A stretch of DNA of 34,594 bases from a virus: IMG/VR virus record IMGVR_UViG_3300012920_000007, positions 1-34,594 of that record. One strand, 5' to 3'. A program made the translations under genes and the position numbers. This document shows positions 11,103 to 18,232 of this stretch, piece after piece; the stretch's first letter is position 1; the number at the start of each line of letters is the position of its first letter. The notes under the pieces were generated by a model. It did not search any database, was not told the origin of the DNA, and was given only the letters and a program-made list of their open reading frames with translations.

Positions 11103-11729
11103 TTAATAGTCAAAAGTCAATTCTAAAGTTCCGTTCCACCAAATAGATTTACTACCTGCTGTTTGTTTTCTTAATACTTGTATAAGTACATCATTCTCTG
11201 CAAATGTCAATGTCCCTGTCAATCCCATCTCTACTTTTGTAACAAACTTGTTACCACTTGCACTATTTGTTAAATTTAATGTTTCACCTAACTTTGTAGG
11301 GTTTACATTAGCTCCTGTTCCTGATGTTACAGAAACCTTGTATAATTCCAAGTCCCAATCTGCACTAGCACTACCACCGTGCATACAAACCCACTTTGTA
11401 ACTGTACCTGCGTGACAACATACAAATTCTGAGTGCATATGTGCCCATTGCATACCACTATTGATACTATTATTTGTAGCATCTGCAGGGTCAACTTCAA
11501 CATTTAGATTGTGATAATCTGCAGAAAACTGCTTTGCATAATAAGTTCCTGCACTACCACTACCATTATGATATCCACCTGTAGATATATAATGCCTTGT
11601 TTTATTTCCTGACCAAACTAATGAGCCACTAGAGTTTTTTGTTAGATATGTATTATTTGCAGCATTAGCAAAACCTTTTGGGTTGTGCAACTGACTATCA
11701 TCTAAACTACTATGTAAATTACTTGCCAT
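11103..11729 (-). CDS. Virion surface or fibre protein
   Basis: A 208-residue, Ser/Thr/Gly/Asn-rich, beta-type protein. The N-terminus (HNPKGFANAANNTYLTKNSS) resembles short modules that attach marine phage fibres or surface proteins. The rest looks like a small jelly-roll or head-fibre domain. It lies after the connector genes and before the lysis genes. The specific role, fibre or head decoration, is inferred from composition and place only. Confidence 0.6.
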   Translation of the reverse strand: MASNLHSSLDDSQLHNPKGFANAANNTYLTKNSSGSLVWSGNKTRHYISTGGYHNGSGSAGTYYAKQFSADYHNLNVEVDPADATNNSINSGMQWAHMHSEFVCCHAGTVTKWVCMHGGSASADWDLELYKVSVTSGTGANVNPTKLGETLNLTNSASGNKFVTKVEMGLTGTLTFAENDVLIQVLRKQTAGSKSIWWNGTLELTFDY

Positions 11730-11730
11730 A

Positions 11731-12195
11731 TTATACTGAAGCTACTAAAATTTCTACATCTACATCATTACCTGCAGGATTTACCTGAATACTTGCTATA
11801 TCAGCCATTGTACCAAAAGAAGGGCTTGTATCTGCTTCTGCTAACATAAGGTCGTCAGGAGCTCCTAAAATGTGTGATTCACCTGCTCCTAGTCTTACCT
11901 GATACAATGTTGCAGCTCCAACAATAGCTAGTTCTATAGAGTTAGAATCATCAAGGTTTGTAACTCTTATATATTTTGCATCTTCTGTATCTATAGCATT
12001 ATCTGAAGCAAAAGCATTACCACTAAATGTTGCAATAGTTGTTGTTTGACTATTAACACATTTTACTATTCTTTTGTAAGCCTCATTTATTCCTGTAATT
12101 TCTAGTTGTTTTGTGCCACCAAACTGAGTTCCACCAAGAGTAATTGATTCTTGTATAGTAACTGTTAATGTAGCTGATGTTATTGTTGAAGCCAT
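11731..12195 (-). CDS. Probable virion decoration protein
   Basis: A 154-residue beta-rich protein with alternating hydrophobic and Thr/Ser positions (MASTITSATLTVTIQESITL) and a C-terminal strand VDVEILVASV. It has no cysteine-rich or catalytic motif. It is coupled to the gene before it by a one-base overlap (TAATG) and lies one base before the 208-residue gene. A head or tail surface role is likely from context. Confidence 0.5.
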   Translation of the reverse strand: MASTITSATLTVTIQESITLGGTQFGGTKQLEITGINEAYKRIVKCVNSQTTTIATFSGNAFASDNAIDTEDAKYIRVTNLDDSNSIELAIVGAATLYQVRLGAGESHILGAPDDLMLAEADTSPSFGTMADIASIQVNPAGNDVDVEILVASV

Positions 12196-13118
12196 TATTT
12201 ATCTTTTTTTATTAGTTTTATTTCTGTTATTAAATCTTCTTTGAGTATGTTCAAAAACTTAAGAAGCTCTTTCTCATCTACCTCATTTTTGTAGCCACCA
12301 CCACCGTGTCTTTTTCCACACATCCAAGAGCCATCAGGCATTTGGTGCTCATATCCATCAGGGCAATTTGGGTTTCTTCTTGCATTATCAGTTTCTTTCA
12401 TAGCCTTTTTCATTGGATGCTTTTCAGGAAGCAAATCAGTATCGTGTGTACCACCTTGAAATCTACCTTTACGCATCACAAAAAGGAAAGAATTTGTACG
12501 AGCATACGCCCACTGCTCCTCAGATTTTACATTGGGTCTAACCGATTGTCTGTTCGTTCTGTAAGCACCGACACCCCTGTCAAACACTTTTTCTAACTTC
12601 TTATAAGTTACTCTTGGATTCCAATCAACTTTTAAGTCTTTTACATCTTCATTATGCTTTTCAACTTTTGCTTCAAGTCCTTTCTTTACTGTTGGGCTAA
12701 CATTTTTCATATTATCTTTTCTTCCTTCTAGTTTTTTAGTCAACTCTAGTATTACATCTTTCATTCCCTGTACTCCTAAGTTTCCAATCACACCCCACTT
12801 TATTTGTGCAACCACACCTGCTACATTTGATAGGTTTGGCTCTGCATCACCCTTGAACTTTTGACCATCTCTAAAATGTCTTTTAGCCCAACTCTCTCTT
12901 TCTTTTATCCAAGCTCTTATAGATTCAGTATCTTCACCCTTTCTTGCCCTTCCCCAAAGCATAAAAGCATCATTACCACGAATGTTACCACCTGCCTTCC
13001 ATATCTTTGGCTGCTGCTCTTTTAAGTTCTTTGCAAACTCATAAGGAAACTGTTTTTCCTCACTATTACGCAAAGTAATCTTTTTGTCATCACCTTTTTT
13101 TGGAAAGTTTGTAGCCAT
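12195..13118 (-). CDS. Phage structural or assembly protein (DUF5824-like)
   Basis: A 307-residue, Lys/Arg-rich protein. The N-terminal part (IWKAGGNIRGNDAFMLWGRA, REPSWAKRHF-like segment at about 70-80) is followed by residues about 180-235 with GVGAYRTNRQSVRPNVKSEE and QWAYARTNSFLFVMRKGRF, which resemble the DUF5824 domain of phage proteins. A third part, about 240-275, has NCPDGYEHQMPDGSWMCGKR with two cysteines. It is one-base coupled to the connector and to the next gene. It may be a virion protein or an assembly factor; DUF5824 has no defined function that I know. Confidence 0.6.
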   Translation of the reverse strand: MATNFPKKGDDKKITLRNSEEKQFPYEFAKNLKEQQPKIWKAGGNIRGNDAFMLWGRARKGEDTESIRAWIKERESWAKRHFRDGQKFKGDAEPNLSNVAGVVAQIKWGVIGNLGVQGMKDVILELTKKLEGRKDNMKNVSPTVKKGLEAKVEKHNEDVKDLKVDWNPRVTYKKLEKVFDRGVGAYRTNRQSVRPNVKSEEQWAYARTNSFLFVMRKGRFQGGTHDTDLLPEKHPMKKAMKETDNARRNPNCPDGYEHQMPDGSWMCGKRHGGGGYKNEVDEKELLKFLNILKEDLITEIKLIKKDK

Positions 13119-13645
13119 TAGTAAAATATTATTCCGTTAAGTTTTGTAGCGTGGTCAACATTAGGCATTGACGAATCTCCATCCTGCCCAAACAAAGGAT
13201 ATTTACTTGTTTGGTCTTCGTGTTGTATAAAAGCAATCATATCGTCAAGCATAACTTTTGCCTTTCTATATGTGTCTTGCTTCATCTGATTAAACTGCTC
13301 TACATTTACAGGGTTGCTAAACTCTGATATGTTTGTTACAAGTCCTGCAGATGTTGTGTTATACTGTATCTCATTCATAACTTCAAATCTAACAAACCAA
13401 CAAAGTGCAGGTTTTAAAAAATCAGTTACGAGTGTGTTGTTATCAGTAGTAAGAGATGAGTTATGATTTTGCGTTTTTAGTTCTTCATAAAAATCAAGAC
13501 CAAGTTCAGGCTTGATATGTGCTAACTCTGCTATATCTAATATGCTATCACTAATCAAAGCTGTATCTGTAGCTTGATTTGTAAAAGAGTTTTGTATTAC
13601 TTCTGATGCAGTAACAAAATTATTTAAGTTTCTTACATTAGCCAT
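13118..13645 (-). CDS. Head-tail connector-like protein
   Basis: A 175-residue helical protein directly after the portal gene. It begins MANVRNLNNFVTASEVIQNS and has an all-alpha core (SILDIAELAHIKPELGLDFY, LKPALCWFVRFEVMNEIQYN) like the gp6/gp15 class of head-tail connectors, which form a ring below the portal. Order and fold type support the call; the sequence itself is too divergent for me to name the family. Confidence 0.6.
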   Translation of the reverse strand: MANVRNLNNFVTASEVIQNSFTNQATDTALISDSILDIAELAHIKPELGLDFYEELKTQNHNSSLTTDNNTLVTDFLKPALCWFVRFEVMNEIQYNTTSAGLVTNISEFSNPVNVEQFNQMKQDTYRKAKVMLDDMIAFIQHEDQTSKYPLFGQDGDSSMPNVDHATKLNGIIFY

Positions 13646-13646
13646 A

Positions 13647-14939
13647 TTAAGTTCTTGTTATAGTTTCTTCTTTTTCTACTCTAATTAATTGTCTATCTGC
13701 AAGTAACATATCCCCATCATCTAACTTGCCTAAATCTTTGTGTAACATAGCTCTTTGCTCGTTTATAGTAAGAACTTGTTTTGGGTCTATGTCAGATAAG
13801 AATGATATTGGTGGCTCATATATTACAGTTAAATCTTCTGTATCTATACCTAGCTCTTTGTTAATCACTCTTTTTATTGGCTCTAACAATATGTTAGTTG
13901 TGTCTTTGATTACTGTTGACATAGCCAATTCATAAGCTATTCTAATCTCACTACCTGTGTTGTTCATCTTTCCTGAAGAAACAATACCACTTAACGCAGG
14001 TTGCCATCTGTGAGCAGTAATTATATTTTGGTCAGTTAGCTTTTGTAAATCTAAGAAGTCACCATCCTCTTTGTTGTTAAGAATCTGAACATCAGTACCT
14101 CTACTTTCATCTGCGTTCTTAACTAAGAATAGTATCTTAGAGTTGTTACCACTACCTGTTAAAGTGTCCTTAGCAGTTTCTACAAACTTTTCTGCTTCAG
14201 CTTCACCAAAGTCGCCATTTACAGTAACTATAGCAGAAGGACTAAATCCATTTTTAAAGTTTGTATGATTAAACTTTCCTATTTCATAATCTATTGCAAT
14301 GTGCTCTAAAGCAGCTACATAGTCAGGTAAACCATAAAAGTTAAATGTGCTTTCATAGTCCTTGTAGTGTATTACAAAGCTACTATTAGAAATATTAGGA
14401 TAAATAGGAATTACCTGCTTCTTTTCAGGATTTCTCTTATAGTTATCCCAATCAGGATGAAAGCAAATACTTTTCTTGTTTTTGCTAACTCTGGCAGTAG
14501 CAGCATCTTTGTGGTAAAAGTTTATACCACCATCATAGACAACACCCTCTAAGTAGGCGTTACCATATGTGTAGTAATCATCTGCTAGTTTCTTAAAACA
14601 ATCCTTAAGAGATTCTCCGTTAGCATTTACATCAGAGATAAACTCTGCTAACCTATCGTTTTCTGTCTTAAATCCACTACCTGTTGTAAAAGTAGTTTTC
14701 TGTGCAAGTACAGAACGGTGTGTTGAAGAATGTCTTTTTAAATCTGCTAAATATTGTGGGAAAAGATTGTCTTTACCAAATGGTATATATTCTTCTCTTA
14801 CCCTATCTATTTGCTTTACTTCTCTATCTACATTAGGTGTACTAATGTTTACGAAAGCATATTTAGTATTAAAATTACTCTTTGTCTGAACTGTCTTTAC
14901 TTGACTTCTTTTTGCTTTTTGTTTTCTTTGGTGCTGCAT
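13647..14939 (-). CDS. Portal protein
   Basis: A 430-residue protein. Typical portal features follow in order: a basic N-terminus, REEYIPFGKDNLFPQYLADL, LADDYYTYGNAYLEGVVYDG in the wing domain, then a helical core ending VIKDTTNILLEPIKRVINKE. The length and the Y-G-N-A-Y motif fit HK97-type portals of Bacteroidetes phages, the dodecameric ring through which DNA enters. The start overlaps the 66-residue gene by 65 bases; no later Met would keep the conserved N-terminal part. It lies downstream of the capsid gene, which is unusual. Confidence 0.85.
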   Translation of the reverse strand: MQHQRKQKAKRSQVKTVQTKSNFNTKYAFVNISTPNVDREVKQIDRVREEYIPFGKDNLFPQYLADLKRHSSTHRSVLAQKTTFTTGSGFKTENDRLAEFISDVNANGESLKDCFKKLADDYYTYGNAYLEGVVYDGGINFYHKDAATARVSKNKKSICFHPDWDNYKRNPEKKQVIPIYPNISNSSFVIHYKDYESTFNFYGLPDYVAALEHIAIDYEIGKFNHTNFKNGFSPSAIVTVNGDFGEAEAEKFVETAKDTLTGSGNNSKILFLVKNADESRGTDVQILNNKEDGDFLDLQKLTDQNIITAHRWQPALSGIVSSGKMNNTGSEIRIAYELAMSTVIKDTTNILLEPIKRVINKELGIDTEDLTVIYEPPISFLSDIDPKQVLTINEQRAMLHKDLGKLDDGDMLLADRQLIRVEKEETITRT

Positions 14940-15075
14940 CTTCTACAAATTCTATGTGTTTTGTGTGACCAAGTTCATAGGCTTTTTTAAGTTCTTCTTG
15001 TGTAGCATCTGCCCACATAAAGCCTTTCATATTGTTGAAACGAGCCTCACCTTTTTTTACTTTTGATTTATACAT
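14875..15075 (-). CDS. Small basic protein upstream of portal
   Basis: A 66-residue protein with an N-terminal part MYKSKVKKGEARFNNMKGFM and WADATQEELKKAYELGHTKH, then a Lys/Ser-rich tail (KKTKSKKKSSKDSS). Short proteins with this ATQEELKKAYELG pattern occur near structural genes in Bacteroidetes phages. It overlaps the portal start by 65 bases in another frame. The ATG sits in a palindromic context, ATATTGCAATAT, that recurs in front of the gene at 18166. Function unknown. Confidence 0.65.
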   Translation of the reverse strand: MYKSKVKKGEARFNNMKGFMWADATQEELKKAYELGHTKHIEFVEDAAPKKTKSKKKSSKDSSDKE

Positions 15076-15085
15076 ATTGCAATAT
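15074..15085. promoter_or_regulatory. Palindrome overlapping a start codon
   Basis: ATATTGCAATAT, a perfect 12-bp palindrome covering part of the start codon of the gene at 15075. A near copy, ATATCGCAATAT, is at 18165-18176 with the same relation to the start at 18166. A protein bound here could control translation or transcription of both genes. Confidence 0.4.
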
Positions 15086-15088
15086 ATT

Positions 15089-15121
15089 AAAAAAATACAT
15101 AGCTAGGGGCATTTGCCCCTA
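15089..15121 (-). terminator. Hairpin terminator after the tail tube gene
   Basis: On the minus strand a 7-bp GC-rich stem, TAGGGGC/GCCCCTA (15121-15104), with a 4-base loop, followed 8 bases later by seven T (15095-15089). It lies 24 bases past the tail-tube-like gene. It is probably a terminator, perhaps partial, that sets the level of the portal genes below that of the capsid genes. Confidence 0.75.
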
Positions 15122-15145
15122 ACTTGTGTATCTTAATTACTATAA

Positions 15146-15706
15146 TTATGCTATAGAGTATGAGCCGTCAGAAGCATCAATAGTTACAGCAGGAGTTAGT
15201 AAGTATGGTAACTCACCTGACATAGCAGTAAATGTTAATGTAACTCCGTTCTCATCACCTAAAGCAGCACCTGTTGCAGCTTCAACACCTGATAGTCTAG
15301 CATACATTTGGTCATTTGAAATATCTCCTGTAAGAGAATACTTGTTAGAAAGACCAACTACATAAGTAACATCATTGAAGTCAGTAGCGAAAACAACTAA
15401 GTTCTCATTACTTAAAGTATCAATAGCAGACATATGTGCATCAGACATATTTGGTATATAAGCAGAAATAGTGTGTTCAAACATAATTGTTCCACCCTCT
15501 TTTGTTCCTGAGCTAGTTAGTGAGCCTGTACCTTGCTTAAGTTCAAATAACTTAACATTTGCTTCTGTGATAGTAGATATCGTGTGATTTGCAGCAGAGT
15601 CAAAAGCTACAGAACTAATATCAGAAAACAAGCAAACACCCAAGTGCTTTAGACCACCTCTCCTTTCCAAGTCGGAGTGAACAACGCTAATTTTTTCTAT
15701 TGCCAT
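15146..15706 (-). CDS. Probable major tail (tube) protein
   Basis: A 186-residue beta-rich protein without cysteines beyond C25. Regions such as GTKEGGTIMFEHTISAYIPN and VVFATDFNDVTYVVGLSNKY look like tail tube strands, and the C-terminus is Ser/Thr/Ala rich. It directly follows the major capsid gene and is isolated by hairpins on both sides, as expected for a highly expressed structural gene. The alternative is a head decoration protein. Confidence 0.65.
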   Translation of the reverse strand: MAIEKISVVHSDLERRGGLKHLGVCLFSDISSVAFDSAANHTISTITEANVKLFELKQGTGSLTSSGTKEGGTIMFEHTISAYIPNMSDAHMSAIDTLSNENLVVFATDFNDVTYVVGLSNKYSLTGDISNDQMYARLSGVEAATGAALGDENGVTLTFTAMSGELPYLLTPAVTIDASDGSYSIA

Positions 15707-15736
15707 TTTATTTTGGTTTTATTGTGTTAAAAATTA

Positions 15737-15762
15737 TTAGGGGGAGTATTTCATCCCCCTAA
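15737..15762 (-). terminator. Hairpin between capsid and tail tube genes
   Basis: A perfect 9-bp inverted repeat, TTAGGGGGA (15737-15745) and TCCCCCTAA (15754-15762), with an 8-base loop. On the minus strand it begins 5 bases after the capsid stop and is followed by TAATTTTTAAC. It is a likely partial terminator or an mRNA-stabilising 3' hairpin. Confidence 0.8.
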
Positions 15763-15766
15763 ATTA

Positions 15767-16789
15767 TTATGCCATATTATCAGGCGTATAGTAAGCAGCT
15801 AATTTAGCATCTTTCAAAGCTACAGCTATAGAGTAAGCTACTCTAAAACGATACTCTTTGTTATCGTTAGAATACCATTGCTCTACAGAGTTTTCGTTGA
15901 TGTCAGTAGCAACAACAAAAGCATCTTTAGTAGTTAACATAGCTCTGTGAGTTTCAGCAGCATTAGAAGCACCGTTAATGTTTGCAACATTAGAAGCGAT
16001 AGCCACATCCCAATCTCTACGAACAATAATAGGAATACCTCTATAAGTTAATTGCTGAACACCATTAACCAAAGCTCCATATCCTGCAGCAGCATATCCT
16101 GAGTTCTCAAGAGTTTGTGCCATATAATCATCAGCAATATCACCTGATACAAAGTAAACGTGATTTCCTGCTTCTAACAATTCAGGAGAAGCAATATCAT
16201 ATAAACCTTTCATAATTTTCAAGCCATATCCACTATCTAAAGCAGCATCAGTTGTCTGCTCAGGAGCGAAACTACCTCTGTTTAATTTGTTAGCAGTTAC
16301 ATTGAAAGCTGCATCAAATAAACCATCATATTGGTCAAAAGCACCTGTACCACCTGCAGCACTTGATAACCAAATCTGCTTGTTAAAATCACCTTTTATA
16401 CCTTGTCCGATAAGGTCTAATAAAATGTTTTTTACAATAGTTCCATCAACATTATCAAATTCGTGACCACCTCTCATAAGTTGTCCTTTGATTTTGTTGT
16501 ATAAAGAGTTACCTGCAAACGCAACCTCTGCTTCTCTACGAACAGGAGTTAATGTTACAGTATCACCGATTTCCTCATTACCTGCTGATGATGAGAAAGC
16601 TGATGAAGAAAAAGCAGTTGTAATATTTCCTAATTGCTTGAACTTATCAATAACGATAGTTCCTGATACATTAGGCATTACATCCATATAAGACATATAG
16701 TCTTGCCCCATAAATAGAGGCTCAATAATTGATTTACTTACATCATATTTATTTACTGTAGGTAAACTTGCACTTGTTAAAGTCGCCAT
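15767..16789 (-). CDS. Major capsid protein
   Basis: A 340-residue protein placed right after the ClpP-like protease. It has the composition and layout of HK97-fold capsid proteins of Bacteroidetes phages: an N-terminal arm, an axial-type helix region (GTIVKNILLDLIGQGIKGDF), a Gly/Ala-rich middle and a C-terminal AYSIAVALKDAKLAAYYTPD. The SSAFSSSAGN loop could be the extended E-loop. It should self-assemble into the icosahedral head. It is 14 bases from the protease gene and is followed by a strong hairpin. Confidence 0.85.
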   Translation of the reverse strand: MATLTSASLPTVNKYDVSKSIIEPLFMGQDYMSYMDVMPNVSGTIVIDKFKQLGNITTAFSSSAFSSSAGNEEIGDTVTLTPVRREAEVAFAGNSLYNKIKGQLMRGGHEFDNVDGTIVKNILLDLIGQGIKGDFNKQIWLSSAAGGTGAFDQYDGLFDAAFNVTANKLNRGSFAPEQTTDAALDSGYGLKIMKGLYDIASPELLEAGNHVYFVSGDIADDYMAQTLENSGYAAAGYGALVNGVQQLTYRGIPIIVRRDWDVAIASNVANINGASNAAETHRAMLTTKDAFVVATDINENSVEQWYSNDNKEYRFRVAYSIAVALKDAKLAAYYTPDNMA

Positions 16790-16803
16790 AATTTTCTAAT
16801 TTA

Positions 16804-17166
16804 TTATTTTAATAATGATTTAGCAAAAACATCCCATTCATTAACTACAACATCAGCTTCGTTAATTGCAGGGTCTTTTTCTGCTTCTACTTTAGTTTCT
16901 GTAGCGTTTAGCTTCGCTAATTCAGCTTCTAATTCAGACACCTTGTTTTCTAATTCAGAGATAGAAACCTCTTTGTCAGAAATGATGCTTGATAGTTCTT
17001 CTTTCTCGTTTGACAAGTCTGTAAGTTTGTTTACAACTTCTTCGTTATCAGAAAGAACAACGGAAACTTCCTCATTAGCAGGGGCTTCAGCTACGCCTTC
17101 TCCCTTCACAGCGTTAATGATTTCTTCTTTAACACCGTTAAACCAATTTTTCAATTCGTCAGTCAT
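16804..17166 (-). CDS. Nested scaffold protein from internal start
   Basis: The protease frame has an internal ATG at 17166 (M211, MTDELKNWFNGVKEEIINAV) just where the protease domain ends and the acidic coiled coil begins. Translation from it would give a 120-residue scaffold alone, as in lambda C/Nu3. The A-rich bases before it are suitable for a Bacteroidetes ribosome. The nested product is inferred, not shown. Confidence 0.5.
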   Translation of the reverse strand: MTDELKNWFNGVKEEIINAVKGEGVAEAPANEEVSVVLSDNEEVVNKLTDLSNEKEELSSIISDKEVSISELENKVSELEAELAKLNATETKVEAEKDPAINEADVVVNEWDVFAKSLLK

Positions 17167-17796
17167 TTTCGTTTTCTTAATATTACTAATTAGTTCCAAT
17201 CTATTTTTAACTTCTTTTTCATCTACATTAGTAAACTTTGAAAAGTTAAAACTAGCAGCTACTTTGATAGGCTCTGTTATAGTATCTATAAAACCCATCT
17301 CTTTAGCCTCTTGACTTGTCAGCCAAGTCTCTTTATCCATCATATCCGATATTGTCTCATCTGAAAGTTGAGTTTTGTTTGAATAGATAGACACAAGCTC
17401 TTGCTTGATTTTATCGAGTAAATCGGCAGTCTTACGCATATCATCTGCTCCACCTGCAGACTTACCAAAAGGATTGTGTATCATAAAGAATCCATTTTCT
17501 GCCATCTCTATATTATCACCTGCTAAGGCAATGATACTAGCTATTGATGCAGATAGTCCTTCAATCTTAACATTAACATATCCTCTGTGTGAACGCAAAA
17601 CATTGTAGATTGCAAGTCCATCAAAAACACTACCACCTACGGAGTTCATTCTGATGTTTATATCCTTGTCACCTGCCGACTTTAAGTCGTCTATAAATCT
17701 TTTTGCAGAAGTGCCGTAATCACCTATCTCATCATAGATAGATATTTCAACAGTTGAACTTTCTGCTTCATTCTGAAATTCGTACCAATTATTCAT
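16804..17796 (-). CDS. ClpP-like head maturation protease fused to scaffold domain
   Basis: A 330-residue protein. Residues 1-190 form an S14 ClpP-like serine protease: NSVGGSVFDGLAIYNVL, GLSASIASIIALAGD with the likely nucleophile S84, FMIHNPFG with H107, and MDKETWLTSQEAKEMGFID with D154 completing the triad. Residues 210-330 are an acidic Glu-rich coiled coil (ISELENKVSELEAELAKLNA), the usual form of a scaffold. The protease trims scaffold and capsid arms during head maturation. It lies directly upstream of the capsid gene. Confidence 0.92.
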   Translation of the reverse strand: MNNWYEFQNEAESSTVEISIYDEIGDYGTSAKRFIDDLKSAGDKDINIRMNSVGGSVFDGLAIYNVLRSHRGYVNVKIEGLSASIASIIALAGDNIEMAENGFFMIHNPFGKSAGGADDMRKTADLLDKIKQELVSIYSNKTQLSDETISDMMDKETWLTSQEAKEMGFIDTITEPIKVAASFNFSKFTNVDEKEVKNRLELISNIKKTKMTDELKNWFNGVKEEIINAVKGEGVAEAPANEEVSVVLSDNEEVVNKLTDLSNEKEELSSIISDKEVSISELENKVSELEAELAKLNATETKVEAEKDPAINEADVVVNEWDVFAKSLLK

Positions 17797-17839
17797 TTTG
17801 CAAATGTAATTATATCAATAATAGCTCTTTAGAAAAAGT

Positions 17840-18166
17840 TTACAAATTCTTTCTAATATTTGTTTTTGTGTAAAAATTAGACTTAGTTTTATATAAAATA
17901 TTTTGTACTGTTCTTTCCGAAATATCGTATTTAATACCTAAGTCAATCATAGTTACACAAATCTTACCATCATTCTTTTTTAAGAAATCAGCGTAATCTT
18001 TTATAATCATATAATCTCGTAATCTTCTAGGCTCTATCAGGCCTCTCTCTGCTAGGAACATCAAAACATCTTTTATTCCTGCTTCTTCAGAATGTCTATT
18101 TTTGATATCTACATAAGCACTTTCGACAAATTCTTTGACAACAGTAAGCTTATTATTTTTTATCAT
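17840..18166 (-). CDS. Helix-turn-helix regulator inside the structural operon
   Basis: A 108-residue protein with GIKDVLMFLAERGLIEPRRL, RDYMIIKDYADFLKKNDGKI, then a helix-turn-helix with ICVTMIDLGIKYDISERTVQ and NILYKTK. The pattern of a MIDLGIKYDISERTVQNI recognition unit recurs in Bacteroidetes mobile elements. It is likely a DNA-binding regulator. It stands between tape measure and protease genes with gaps of 66 and 43 bases, and its start codon lies in a palindromic context shared with the gene at 15075, which hints at autoregulation. Confidence 0.75.
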   Translation of the reverse strand: MIKNNKLTVVKEFVESAYVDIKNRHSEEAGIKDVLMFLAERGLIEPRRLRDYMIIKDYADFLKKNDGKICVTMIDLGIKYDISERTVQNILYKTKSNFYTKTNIRKNL

Positions 18167-18232
18167 ATCGCAATATATTCTTTTACAAAAACTATATAAT
18201 TTTATTAAAATTTATTTATCAACAATCTGTTG

